From Rhizobium sp. BK650 (lineage in GTDB: Bacteria > Pseudomonadota > Alphaproteobacteria > Rhizobiales > Rhizobiaceae), in contig NZ_JACIBK010000001.1 in the NCBI RefSeq assembly GCF_014195325.1, positions 620,001 to 684,000 on the forward strand: 64,000 bases of DNA, in the 5' to 3' direction. Positions 50,702 through 59,177 of the stretch are shown piece after piece. Every line of letters starts with the position of its first letter. Within the stretch, counting starts at the first letter, position 1. The position numbers were made by a program, and so were the translations under genes. The notes under the pieces are model-generated. The model was not told the origin of the DNA. It searched no databases and worked only from the letters and a program-made list of their open reading frames with translations.

Positions 50702-51583
50702 TCAAGCTGTAAGAGCGGCCTTGTTGGCGACGAAGTAGTCCTTCAGCGACTGCGGTTGTTTTCCCGTCAGCTTGGTGAAATCGTCGGTGACGATATCGAA
50801 CTTGCCGGCGCGTATGTTGGCATCGGCGGAAACCAGCATGTCGGCGACAAAGCCCGGCAGGCCGGCGCCACGGATGCCCTGGCCGAGTTGCTCGTCGCTC
50901 ACCGGTACGACTTCCAACGGCTTGCCTGTGGCTTCGGTGGCGATTGCGGCGATTTCCTTTGGAGTCAGCGACTGCTTGCCGGTCAGCGTGTAAGTGCCGG
51001 TGGTACCGGCAGCGAGGACCGACGCGATGGCGAGCGCGCAGTCGTCGCGCGAGATGGTCGAGATCTTGCCGTCGCCGGCCGAGGTGAACCACTTTCCGGC
51101 CTGCAGATTGTGCGGCATGCTGTGCATGTAGTTGTCGTGATACCAGGCGTCGCGGACGATCGCGTAGGGGATGCCGCTTTCCTTGATGGCGTTTTCAGTG
51201 CCGAGATGGTCGGGCGCGAAGGTGACGAGCGAATTGTCAGGGGCGGGCATGGAGGTGTAGGTGACGTGCTTCACCTTGGCCTTGACGGCAGCGGCAACGG
51301 CGGCTTTGTGCTGGACCAGGCGCTTGCCGGGGGTGTCCAGCGCATCGGTGCTGATGATGAGCAGGCGGTCGACACCGGCAAAGGCAGCTTCGAGGCTGGC
51401 GGCATCATCGAAATCTGCCTTGCGGGTGATTACACCCTTGGCGGCGAGGAGGGCGAGCTTCTCCGGGCTGCGGGTCGCGGCGACGATATTGGCGGGGGCG
51501 ACCTTGTAGCTTTCGATCAGGTGATGAATGACACGCTGGCCGAGCTGACCCGCAGCGCCGGTGACGAGAATGATTTCGCTCAT
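50702..51583 (-). CDS. NAD(P)H-dependent quinone oxidoreductase, QorB/NmrA-like
   Basis: 293 residues, atypical SDR. SEIILVTGAAGQLGQRVIHH with GxxGxxG, AATRSPEKL, DRLLIISTDALD and HVTYTSMPAPDNSL fit the QOR2/YtfG subfamily, which reduces quinones with NADPH. The following gene is a divergent HxlR regulator; in E. coli qorB (ytfG) and qorR (ytfH) have the same layout, strengthening both calls. Start ATG 51583. Confidence 0.87.
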   Translation of the reverse strand: MSEIILVTGAAGQLGQRVIHHLIESYKVAPANIVAATRSPEKLALLAAKGVITRKADFDDAASLEAAFAGVDRLLIISTDALDTPGKRLVQHKAAVAAAVKAKVKHVTYTSMPAPDNSLVTFAPDHLGTENAIKESGIPYAIVRDAWYHDNYMHSMPHNLQAGKWFTSAGDGKISTISRDDCALAIASVLAAGTTGTYTLTGKQSLTPKEIAAIATEATGKPLEVVPVSDEQLGQGIRGAGLPGFVADMLVSADANIRAGKFDIVTDDFTKLTGKQPQSLKDYFVANKAALTA

Positions 51584-51680
51584 AGTATCCTCTAGTGGTT
51601 GACAGCTGGTCTCAAAAAGAGAGTAACACTAGAATAGGAATTGACCTCCGACTGTAAAGAAGGCAGTTTTTCGGGAGTTC

Positions 51681-51696
51681 GTTACCAAAAGGGAAC
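51681..51696. promoter_or_regulatory. Candidate operator of the HxlR/QorR-like regulator
   Basis: GTTACC-AAAA-GGGAAC, a nearly perfect dyad, ends 6 bp before the HxlR start codon in the 119-bp divergent intergenic region. Its position over the ribosome site fits autorepression. Based on symmetry only. Confidence 0.35.
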
Positions 51697-51702
51697 CAGC
51701 TG

Positions 51703-52131
51703 ATGGCCGGAACAGTCGTCAATCTGAAAGCCAGAACAGATCAATCCGAGGGGCTGGGCGCGAGGCGCGAGATCGATCTTGCCAGTCTGGATTTCACCAA
51801 TTGCCCGGTTCGTGATGTGTTGCAGCAGATTGGTGGCAAATGGTCGACGCTGATTCTCGAAGCGCTTGCCAAGCAGCCCTACCGTTTTGGCGAGTTGCGT
51901 CGGATGATCCCCGACATTTCCCAGCGCATGCTCACTCAGTCGCTGCGCGACCTGCAGCGGGATGGTTATATCGAGCGGGAGGTTTTTCCGACGAAGCCGC
52001 CGAGTGTGGAGTACCGGATGACGGAACTTGGGCGGTCACTCTATACGGCGCTCTCGCAGTTGTTGAACTGGGCAGAGGCGAACCATGATGCGGTTCGCGC
52101 CGCGCGGCTGCGTTTCGATGCAGAACAATGA
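51703..52131 (+). CDS. HxlR-family regulator, QorR-like
   Basis: 142 residues. Core: [40 protein letters not shown] and [20 protein letters not shown]. The single conserved Cys before the domain ([10 protein letters not shown]) is at the position of the redox-sensing Cys of QorR/YodB-type regulators. It is divergent from the quinone reductase gene, so it probably represses it and itself until quinones modify the Cys. Confidence 0.87.
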   Translation: MAGTVVNLKARTDQSEGLGARREIDLASLDFTNCPVRDVLQQIGGKWSTLILEALAKQPYRFGELRRMIPDISQRMLTQSLRDLQRDGYIEREVFPTKPPSVEYRMTELGRSLYTALSQLLNWAEANHDAVRAARLRFDAEQ

Positions 52132-52137
52132 AAGAGA

Positions 52138-52162
52138 GATCAGGCGGTCGAGCCGCCTGATC
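52138..52162. terminator. Stem-loop between qorR-like and MFS genes
   Basis: A perfect 10-bp stem (GATCAGGCGG, TCGAG, CCGCCTGATC) between the convergent genes. It lacks a strong T-run, so termination by it alone is less certain. Confidence 0.6.
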
Positions 52163-52171
52163 CGGATTTGA

Positions 52172-53380
52172 TTACTTCTCACGGCCTTCCGTCAGGAAGA
52201 ACAGGAAGGCAATGGCCGGGAAACAGAAGCCGATCCATGCAGCCATCGTCCAGCCGCCGGTTGCATAAGCCCAGCCGCCGAGCGCGGAACCGATTGCGCC
52301 GCCGGTGAAGAAAGTCGCCATGAACAGACCATTCAGGCGGCCGCGATGTTCCGGGCTCAGCCCGTAGATGGCACGCTGGCCGCAGACGAGGTTGGTCGTC
52401 ACGCCGAAATCCAGAAGGATCGCCGCAGCCGTCAGCAGGACCAGCGCCATAAGCGAGCCGTCGGTCGCGAACTGGCTGATGAGGAAGGAACCCATGCCGA
52501 GCAGCATCGCGAGCGTCGAGGCGACCTTCGTCAGGCCCCGGTCAGCCAGGCGGCCGGCGATCGGAGAGGCGATGGCGCCGGCGGCACCAGCGAGCGCAAA
52601 AAGGGCAATGCCACTCTGCGATATGCCGAAAGCCGGGCTTGCGAGCAACAGTGGTGCGGTCGTCCAGAACAGGCTGAAAGCACCGAACATACCGGCCTGA
52701 TAGAGAGCGCGGCGCTGCAGCACGCGCGAGTTCAGCGCCAGATGGCCCATCGAGGCCAGCAGCTCACCATAACGAAGTCTCGTATGGGGGATGCGGACCG
52801 GCAGGTTGGCGCGCAGCACTAGGCCGAGCACGATCATGACGGCGGCGGTGACATAGTAGACCATATGCCAGGAGGAAGCTTCGGCAACGAGGCTTGCAAA
52901 GGGGCGTGCGAGCATGATGCCGCAGAGCAGGCCGCTCATGACATTGCCGACGACCTGGCCGCGCGTCGCGTCCGGCGCCATGCTGGCGGCGAAGGGCACG
53001 AGGACCTGCGCTGCTACCGAGGCGAGACCGATACAGAGCGAGGCCGTCAGGAACATGCCGGGCGTCGAGGAGAAGGCCGCGCCGATGAGGGCAAGTGCGG
53101 AGCCAACCGTCAGCGTCAGGATGAGACGGCGATTTTCGAAGAGGTCGGCAAGCGGCACCAGAAGCAGAAGGCCAAGACCGTAGCCGATCTGCGTCAGCGT
53201 GACGATAAGGCCGGTTGCGGCCGGCGAGAAGCCGAGATCGGCGCTGATCAGACCGGCAAGCGGCTGGCCGTAATAGAGGTTGGCGGCGACGAAGCCGCAG
53301 GAAGCTGCAAAAAGGAAAGTTAGCCAAGGGGATAGGGTGCGGGACATGGCCGTATCCGGCGTGGTGGCTGAAACACTCAT
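52172..53380 (-). CDS. MFS transporter (Bcr/AraJ/YdhP-like)
   Basis: 402 residues and about 12 membrane helices. MFS motif A-like loop is at LVPLADLFENRRLI, and the second half repeats with SPIAGRLADRGLTK. SPWLTFLFAASCGFVAANLY at the start fits the drug/arabinose-efflux branch. Start: Met at 53380 (MSVSATTPD); the frame upstream to 53488 runs into the TetR end. The TetR gene lies 92 bp upstream on the same strand and probably controls it. Substrate unknown. Confidence 0.88.
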   Translation of the reverse strand: MSVSATTPDTAMSRTLSPWLTFLFAASCGFVAANLYYGQPLAGLISADLGFSPAATGLIVTLTQIGYGLGLLLLVPLADLFENRRLILTLTVGSALALIGAAFSSTPGMFLTASLCIGLASVAAQVLVPFAASMAPDATRGQVVGNVMSGLLCGIMLARPFASLVAEASSWHMVYYVTAAVMIVLGLVLRANLPVRIPHTRLRYGELLASMGHLALNSRVLQRRALYQAGMFGAFSLFWTTAPLLLASPAFGISQSGIALFALAGAAGAIASPIAGRLADRGLTKVASTLAMLLGMGSFLISQFATDGSLMALVLLTAAAILLDFGVTTNLVCGQRAIYGLSPEHRGRLNGLFMATFFTGGAIGSALGGWAYATGGWTMAAWIGFCFPAIAFLFFLTEGREK

Positions 53381-53472
53381 CAGAAACTCCAATAGGCAAT
53401 GATCGGGAGGATTGAATGCAATCTTGTCGTCTGACGCCACCCGATCCCTGACCGGACGGCGCATTTCGGTTG

Positions 53473-54099
53473 TCAAGTCACGAGCCACATTGCGGCTTCG
53501 GCCGCAGCCATCATCTCTTTCTGGCCGCGCCCCGTCCTCCCGATGACGCGCAAACCCTTGGTCAGGCAGAGAAACGTGAGAGCCGTAGCATCGGCATCCA
53601 CCGTCGATGGAATAGTGCCGTCGGCCTGGCCGATGCGGATGAGATCGGCCATCAGCTTTTCGTCGGCGGAAAAGGCTGCGCCTACATGTTCTGCAGTTTC
53701 TTTGTCCAGCAGCGACAAATCGTTTGCGCCGCCCACCACGAGGCAGCCCTTAAGGCCCGCTTCGCCATGGGAAAGCTCGGCGTAGTACATGACCATCTGG
53801 AAGACCTTTTCGCGGCCGGTCTTCACGGATGCAATTTTCGCCTCCAGCCGGCCGCGACCGAGCAGGCGATAACGCTTGAAGGCGGCAAGGAAGATACCGC
53901 GCTTATCCTTGAAGGCCTTGTAGACGCTGCCGGAGGCAAGGCCCATGGCTTCGGTGAGTTCGCTAATCGAGGCGGCGTGGTAGCCGCGCTCGGAGAAGAC
54001 GCGCAGCGCAGCATCCAGCGCAGCGTCCATGTCGAATGCGCGCGGACGACCGCGGCTGCGGACTTTCATGTCGGGTGTAGTGTGGTCGGCAAGTGTCAT
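53473..54099 (-). CDS. TetR-family repressor
   Basis: 208 residues. HTH: GRPRAFDMDAALDAALRVFS, YHAASISELTEAMGLASGSV and YKAFKDKRGIFLAAFKRY. C-terminal ligand-binding domain of the TetR_C_6/AcrR type. A palindrome upstream (54112-54126) is its likely operator. It is in tandem with, and probably represses, the downstream MFS exporter gene, so the two would be a drug- or metabolite-responsive efflux unit. Confidence 0.9.
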   Translation of the reverse strand: MTLADHTTPDMKVRSRGRPRAFDMDAALDAALRVFSERGYHAASISELTEAMGLASGSVYKAFKDKRGIFLAAFKRYRLLGRGRLEAKIASVKTGREKVFQMVMYYAELSHGEAGLKGCLVVGGANDLSLLDKETAEHVGAAFSADEKLMADLIRIGQADGTIPSTVDADATALTFLCLTKGLRVIGRTGRGQKEMMAAAEAAMWLVT

Positions 54100-54111
54100 G
54101 CCGATTAATTA

Positions 54112-54126
54112 GGAAACGATCGTTCC
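54112..54126. promoter_or_regulatory. TetR-type operator palindrome
   Basis: GGAAACGATCGTTCCC contains the perfect dyad AACGATCGTT, a common TetR-family operator core, 13 bp upstream of the TetR start codon. Autoregulation is inferred. Confidence 0.6.
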
Positions 54127-54159
54127 CAAATCAAGTGAAATCTTCGCGACGCAGCAAAA

Positions 54160-55077
54160 TCAGAGATCGAGCACCCAGGTCTGGCCATTGGCCTCGGGGC
54201 CGAACATGCGGTGTCTTTCCTCGGAGACAAGCCGGAAGCCAGCCTTCTGGTAGATGGCGCGAGCGGCGTGCAGGAAGTCATTGGTCCAGAGCGAGATCTG
54301 CCGGTAGCCTTTGCGGCGCGAGAAGGCGATGCACTCGTCGACGAGTTGCTTGCCGAGGCCAAGACCACGGGCGGCCTTGTCGACATAGAGCAGGCGAAGC
54401 TTGGCGATGCCATCACCGCCATTGGTGATCAGCACCGAGCCGAGATTGACGCCGCCGCGCTCGGCAATCCAGCAATATTCCATCTCGGGATCGAAATTGG
54501 CGAGGAACTTGCCGGCGACTTCGGCGACCAGCCCTTCGAAGCGCAGATCCCATCCATATTCCTCGGCATAGAAACGCCCCTGGCTTTGGACGATCCAGCC
54601 GATGTCGCCGGCGCGATGCGGCCGGATGGTGGCGGCCGCGGGCTTTGCCTGCGGATCGAGGATGGCGCGGACCGTGTGCATGGCGGCAACAGCGGCCTGC
54701 GGCTGGCCGTCGGCCAGCATATCGAAGCGGGCGGCGATCTGGGCATTGGAACGGCGGCCAAGTTCCTCGAACTGAGCGCGTCCCTTGCCGGTGACAGTGA
54801 GAATCTGGCTGCGCTGATCGGCTGGATCGGGCGTCGCCTCAATGAAGTCTTCTTCGCGGAAGCGCTTGAGGATACGGCTGAGATAGGCGGGATCGAGCTG
54901 CAGGTCGCGGGCGAGCGCGCCGGCATTGACGCCGTTGTGGACGCTGATCTCGAAGAGCACGCGCGCATCCGTCAGCGTGAAGGGGGTATCGAGATAGGCC
55001 TTGTTCAGAAGGCCGAGGAAGTTGGTGTAGAAGCGATTGAATTCGCGGACAGATTCGATGAGGGCAATATCGGTCAT
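54160..55077 (-). CDS. MarR-GNAT fusion (regulator and acetyltransferase)
   Basis: 305 residues. Residues 1-145 form a MarR winged helix (FTLTDARVLFEISVHNGVNA, LARDLQLDPAYLSRILKRF, DQRSQILTVTGKGRAQFEEL). Residues 150-305 form a GNAT acetyltransferase (IRPHRAGDIGWIVQSQGRFY, LYVDKAARGLGLGKQLVDEC with the acetyl-CoA loop RGLGLGK). The two-domain family is widespread in proteobacteria and of unknown substrate. Start ATG 55077. The gene is separate from the TetR unit, with 60 bp between. Confidence 0.9.
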   Translation of the reverse strand: MTDIALIESVREFNRFYTNFLGLLNKAYLDTPFTLTDARVLFEISVHNGVNAGALARDLQLDPAYLSRILKRFREEDFIEATPDPADQRSQILTVTGKGRAQFEELGRRSNAQIAARFDMLADGQPQAAVAAMHTVRAILDPQAKPAAATIRPHRAGDIGWIVQSQGRFYAEEYGWDLRFEGLVAEVAGKFLANFDPEMEYCWIAERGGVNLGSVLITNGGDGIAKLRLLYVDKAARGLGLGKQLVDECIAFSRRKGYRQISLWTNDFLHAARAIYQKAGFRLVSEERHRMFGPEANGQTWVLDL

Positions 55078-55139
55078 GGCAGGGTCTCCCGACAGAAACC
55101 CTGCTGCTTTTGCTTGACTGAGTCAACTAAATTGATGAC

Positions 55140-55862
55140 TCAGGCTGCGTCTTCTTCTTCGTTTGCCAGTTCTCCCTCAAGTGCGAAATCGACAGCGGCG
55201 CGGGCATGGATCGCCGTCGTGTCGAAGCCGGGCAGGGGAAGATGATCGGGATTGAGGATCATGCAGATCTCGGTGCAGCCGAGGATGATGCTGTCGGCGC
55301 CCTTGGCATGGGCGCGCTCGATCACCGCCAGTAGCTTTTCGCGCGAGCTGTCAAGCACCTTGCCGGCGCAGAGCTCGTTGAAAATGATATCATGGACGGT
55401 GGTGCGGTCGGCGGCATCAGGCACGACGATGTCAAGGCCGAGGCTCTTCATGCGGTCACGATAGAAGCCGTGCTCCATCGTGTAGCGCGTGGCGAGCAGC
55501 AGCGGGCGCTTGCAGCCGGCGGCATGGATCGTCTTCGCGGTCTCGTCGATGATGTGGATCAGCGGCACGGAGATATGTGTGGCAACTTCCGGCGCGATCA
55601 GGTGCATGGTGTTGGTGCAGATCAGTACGCAGTCGGCGCCGCCGATTTGCAGGCGCAGTGCGATGTCGCCGAGGCGCGAAGCGGCCATATCCCAGGCGCC
55701 GGCCTTCTGCAGGGCAACGATGTCCTCGAAATTCACCGAATGCATCGTCAATTCGGCGGAAGCCAGCCCGCCCAAGCGCTCGCGTACCATCTCGTTGATG
55801 AGGCGGTAATAGACTGCCGAACTTTCAAAGCTCATGCCGCCGATCAGGCCGATTGTTTTCAT
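55140..55862 (-). CDS. Aspartate/glutamate racemase family protein
   Basis: 240 residues. MKTIGLIGGMSFESSAVYYR at the start and two catalytic cysteines at the expected places: Cys82 in LICTNTMHLIAP and Cys196 in ILGCTEICMIL. This is the Asp/Glu/hydantoin racemase superfamily, YgeA-like (broad-specificity amino acid racemase). Start: ATG 55862; the frame upstream to 55949 is unlikely. It is divergent from an Lrp-type regulator, an expected partner for amino-acid metabolism. Confidence 0.9.
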   Translation of the reverse strand: MKTIGLIGGMSFESSAVYYRLINEMVRERLGGLASAELTMHSVNFEDIVALQKAGAWDMAASRLGDIALRLQIGGADCVLICTNTMHLIAPEVATHISVPLIHIIDETAKTIHAAGCKRPLLLATRYTMEHGFYRDRMKSLGLDIVVPDAADRTTVHDIIFNELCAGKVLDSSREKLLAVIERAHAKGADSIILGCTEICMILNPDHLPLPGFDTTAIHARAAVDFALEGELANEEEDAA

Positions 55863-56012
55863 GGATGGTCGCTCCCTGGAGTGTTTTCTAATGTGCTCAT
55901 GATGCGACAGATCGGGCGCGATGTGTTTGCGTTGTTTGTCATTTTGCATCGTTCTGTGCTAGGCTTTTGCACCATTTTTGATTTTTCTGCAAAAATTCAG
56001 CGTGAGCTTCTC

Positions 56013-56474
56013 ATGATTGATGATCGCGACAGGCGGATTCTCGACATCCTGCAAGAAAATGCCGGCATCTCCGTGACCGACCTTTCCGAACAGGTGTCGC
56101 TTTCGGTCTCGGCCTGTTCGCGGCGCATCCAGCGGCTGGAGGAGACCGGCCATATTGCCCGGCGCATCGTCGTGCTCGACCGGGAGAAGATGGGCGTGCC
56201 GACGACCGTTTTCGCGCTCGTCAAAACCGCGCATCATTCCGACGAATGGACCGAGAGCTTTCGGCGGGCGATCAGCGACATACCCGAGATCGTTGAGGCG
56301 CACCGGCTGACGGGCAATTTCGATTACATCCTGAAAATCGTGCTGCCGCGCGTCGAGCATTACGACGTCATCTACAAGCGGATCGTGCGGCGCATCGAGC
56401 TTTTCGAAGTATCGGCCTCGATTTCGATGGAACTGATGAAGAGCGGCACTTCCATACCCGTTTCCTATGCCTGA
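56013..56474 (+). CDS. Lrp/AsnC-family regulator
   Basis: 153 residues. HTH: IDDRDRRILDILQENAGISV, TDLSEQVSLSVSACSRRIQR; C-terminal RAM ligand domain: VVLDREKMGVPTTVFALVKT, VEAHRLTGNFDYILKIVLPR. Start: ATG 56013; the open frame runs on upstream to 55392 antisense to the racemase gene, which is not coding. The divergent racemase gene is 150 bp away, so it probably responds to an amino acid and controls that gene. Confidence 0.9.
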   Translation: MIDDRDRRILDILQENAGISVTDLSEQVSLSVSACSRRIQRLEETGHIARRIVVLDREKMGVPTTVFALVKTAHHSDEWTESFRRAISDIPEIVEAHRLTGNFDYILKIVLPRVEHYDVIYKRIVRRIELFEVSASISMELMKSGTSIPVSYA

Positions 56475-56562
56475 CGTGATGGGGAGATATACCGAAACAG
56501 CGGTTGAAACCTTTGCTCGAAAGGCGACATTTGTTGCAGCGCAATAAAGAAAGGGTAGGGGC

Positions 56563-57828
56563 ATGAGCGAACATCACGTCGTCGTTATCGGCGGCGGTTT
56601 CGGCGGGCTGCAGCTCGTCAATGGGTTAAAAGGCGCGGGCGTGAAGATCACACTCATCGACCGGCGCAACCACCATCTCTTCCAGCCGCTTCTTTATCAG
56701 GTGGCGACGACCATCCTGTCCACCTCCGAGATCGCCTGGCCAATCCGCCATCTCTATGCCGACCGGCCCGACGTGACTGTGCTGCTCGGCGAGGTCAATG
56801 GCGTCGATCCCAAGGCCAAGAGTGTTTCGCTGCGCAGCGGCATGATTCTGAATTACGATACGCTGGTGCTGGCGACGGGCGCCACGCATGCCTATTTCGG
56901 CCATGACGAATGGGAGCCGGTCGCACCCGGCCTGAAGACGCTGGAGGATGCGACGACGATCCGGCGCCGCGTCCTGCTCGCTTTCGAGCGGGCGGAAGTG
57001 GAGAGCGATCCGGCGGTACGCGATGCATTGCTTACGTTTTCCATCGTCGGCGCCGGCCCGACCGGTGTCGAACTTGCCGGTATTATCGCCGAACTCGCAC
57101 ACTTCACGCTGCCCAAGGAATTCCGCAATATTGATACACGCAAGACCCGCGTCGTGCTCATCGAGGCAGGCCCGCGCGTGTTGCCTGCCTTTGCAGAGGA
57201 ACTTTCGGCCTATGCGCAGAAGGCACTGGAGAAGCTCGGCGTCGAGGTATTGAGGGGAACGCCGGTGACGCAGTGCACGGCTGACGGTGTTACGGTCGGC
57301 GAAAACTTCATTCCGAGCCGGACGATCGTCTGGGCGGCCGGTGTTCAGGCCTCGCATGCGGCGCGCTGGCTGGGCGTGCCAGCCGACCGGGCGGGACGCA
57401 CGATCGTGGAAAAGAACCTGACCGCGCCGGGCCTGCCTGACGTTTTCGTCATTGGCGATACGGCTTCCGTGACCCAGGAGAACGGCAAGCCGGTGCCGGG
57501 CATCGCGCCGGCGGCCAAGCAGCAGGGTGGCTATGTGGCGAAAGTCATCCGCGCCCGCATATCAGGCAAGCCGGCGCCGGGACCGTTCAAATATTTCCAT
57601 CAGGGGAGCCTGGCGACGATCGGCAAGAGTGCGGCCATCATCGATTTCGGCCGGATCAAGCTCAAGGGCTGGATCGCCTGGTGGATATGGGGCCTTGCGC
57701 ATATCTACTTCCTGATCGGCACGCGCTCGCGCTTCACGGTCGCCTGGAACTGGCTGTGGATTTATCTTAGCGGCCAACACAGCGCCCGACTGATTACCCA
57801 GCGCGAGACGATGCGCGACGACGGGTAG
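56563..57828 (+). CDS. ndh: Type II NADH dehydrogenase (NDH-2)
   Basis: 421 residues. FAD-binding HHVVVIGGGFGGLQLVNGLK at the start, NADH-binding FSIVGAGPTGVELAGIIAEL in the middle, and the third motif VFVIGDTASVTQENGKPVPG with AAKQQGGYVAKVI. A C-terminal hydrophobic segment (GWIAWWIWGLAHIYFLIGTR) anchors it to the membrane. It transfers electrons from NADH to quinone without pumping protons. Start ATG 56563 after AAAGGGTAGGG. Confidence 0.92.
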   Translation: MSEHHVVVIGGGFGGLQLVNGLKGAGVKITLIDRRNHHLFQPLLYQVATTILSTSEIAWPIRHLYADRPDVTVLLGEVNGVDPKAKSVSLRSGMILNYDTLVLATGATHAYFGHDEWEPVAPGLKTLEDATTIRRRVLLAFERAEVESDPAVRDALLTFSIVGAGPTGVELAGIIAELAHFTLPKEFRNIDTRKTRVVLIEAGPRVLPAFAEELSAYAQKALEKLGVEVLRGTPVTQCTADGVTVGENFIPSRTIVWAAGVQASHAARWLGVPADRAGRTIVEKNLTAPGLPDVFVIGDTASVTQENGKPVPGIAPAAKQQGGYVAKVIRARISGKPAPGPFKYFHQGSLATIGKSAAIIDFGRIKLKGWIAWWIWGLAHIYFLIGTRSRFTVAWNWLWIYLSGQHSARLITQRETMRDDG

Positions 57829-57850
57829 AGGGACAAACCTGAAAGAAAAG

Positions 57851-57872
57851 AGCGGCTTCCGGAGCCGCCCTT
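57851..57872 (+). terminator. Stem-loop after ndh
   Basis: GCGGCT - TCCGG - AGCCGC followed by CCTTTCC about 25 bp after the ndh stop. The T-run is poor, so termination strength is uncertain. Confidence 0.5.
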
Positions 57873-58046
57873 TCCTCAGAAGTCGTGTAGCAACTATCGG
57901 ATGAGCCTTCCCCGTTTAGGTACGGTGGCCCTCTGGAGACGGTCCGACTGCGTCGAGCATCCGTCGATGCTGAGCAATTTCCTCGCTAAAGGTCTCTATC
58001 TCGATTAGTTATGGATCGCTGCCAGAGAAGAAAGCGCGATGTTTAC

Positions 58047-59129
58047 ATGACAACTGGGATAACCGCTGATGGAAAGCATCGATTTTGGGTGCTCGACTTG
58101 CTACGCGGAGCATCTGCAATACTCATACTCATCTATCATTCCAGCAATGTTTTTCCCATCGCCTATGCCGCAGTCGATCTTTTCTTCATGTTAAGCGGAT
58201 TCGTGTTGGCGGAAAGATACGGCGAGAGCCTGTTACAGGAGGGCGGTCGCCGAGACTTCATTCGTCATCGGATTGCGCGATTGTATCCTGTCTACCTCGT
58301 GTGCACATTGTTAGGCGCTGTTTCGGTTTTCCCATTGATTGGTCATCTAGAAAACTGGAGTGTCAGCGCGTTTGCCGTCTCCCTGGTGACCAGCCTGCTC
58401 TTCCTTCCCGCGCCGTCGGACACGGTTCTCGGTATTCTGCCCCTGAATGGGCCGGCATGGTCGTTGTTCTTCGAAGTTGTGGCCAATGTGGTTTTTCTGT
58501 TCACTGCGGCTGGTCTCGAAGCGGCTGTCTCTATTGTCGTGCTGTCAGCGCCAACCTTCGTCGTCGCGTTGTGGTACTTTCATTTTCCGCCGGGCTCTGT
58601 TTGGAGCGATATTGTGGGAGGCTTTCCACGGGTGCTCGCATCGTTCTATGGCGGAGTGCTTATGAGTTGCCTTTGGCGACGAGGTTTCCGCATCAGGCTT
58701 GCTGCGTGGCCCTGTTGGATTTTGGTAGCCGCTCTCGCGGCGCTTTATTCGGGGTTCATCTTCACCGAGAGAAAATATTATCTGCTGCTTACATTTGTCG
58801 CTCACCCGGCGATTATCTGGTTTGGCCTGTGTCTGGCAAGAAATGAGCGGCTTGAACGCATCGCCACCTGGATGGGCGAAATATCCTATCCACTTTTCCT
58901 TACGCATGTACCGCTGCTTATTCTTCTCGCAACGCATGGCGTGGGCCATTGTTTTGCTTTGCGCAATTATCTGGGGCTCGGCAATACCTCCTGGGGCGGC
59001 GAATGCCACCGGGACGCGACCCCGTTGGTGATATTCCTTTTGCCGCTGTCATTATTGGCGGCGCAGCTCATCGCCATCTCAGTCCAATCCTCTGGCCGAA
59101 AGCTGTGTCTTCGTTGGAGCCCTATTTAG
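58047..59129 (+). CDS. Acyltransferase-3 family membrane protein
   Basis: About 360 residues with about 10 membrane helices. The opening HRFWVLDLLRGASAILILIY with HSS (catalytic-type His), DLFFMLSGFVLAERYGESLL, RRDFIRHRIARLYPVYLVCT is typical of Acyltransferase_3, which O-acylates polysaccharides and lipids. Start: Met at 58047 (the frame reaches 58011). It is more A/T-rich than neighbours and has a different codon bias, a possible sign of transfer. The last third is less conserved. Substrate unknown. Confidence 0.85.
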   Translation: MTTGITADGKHRFWVLDLLRGASAILILIYHSSNVFPIAYAAVDLFFMLSGFVLAERYGESLLQEGGRRDFIRHRIARLYPVYLVCTLLGAVSVFPLIGHLENWSVSAFAVSLVTSLLFLPAPSDTVLGILPLNGPAWSLFFEVVANVVFLFTAAGLEAAVSIVVLSAPTFVVALWYFHFPPGSVWSDIVGGFPRVLASFYGGVLMSCLWRRGFRIRLAAWPCWILVAALAALYSGFIFTERKYYLLLTFVAHPAIIWFGLCLARNERLERIATWMGEISYPLFLTHVPLLILLATHGVGHCFALRNYLGLGNTSWGGECHRDATPLVIFLLPLSLLAAQLIAISVQSSGRKLCLRWSPI

Positions 59130-59144
59130 GCGTCCATTCCGATG

Positions 59145-59176
59145 GCGGCCCCCGAAGGAGCCGCCCCTTCTGTTTT
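59145..59176 (+). terminator. Terminator after the acyltransferase
   Basis: GGCGGC - CCCCGAAGGA - GCCGCC followed by a CCTTCTGTTTT tract, between the convergent acyltransferase and alcohol dehydrogenase genes. Confidence 0.6.
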
Positions 59177-59177
59177 A

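Noticed and set aside
55392..56012. Long N-terminal extension of the Lrp frame
   Set aside because: The extension is antisense to the racemase gene and has no similarity; Lrp proteins start where ATG 56013 lies.
58900..59129. Possible frameshift near the end of the acyltransferase gene
   Set aside because: The end of the protein looks less typical, but no other frame continues with membrane helices, and the current frame has a plausible last helix and a normal stop.
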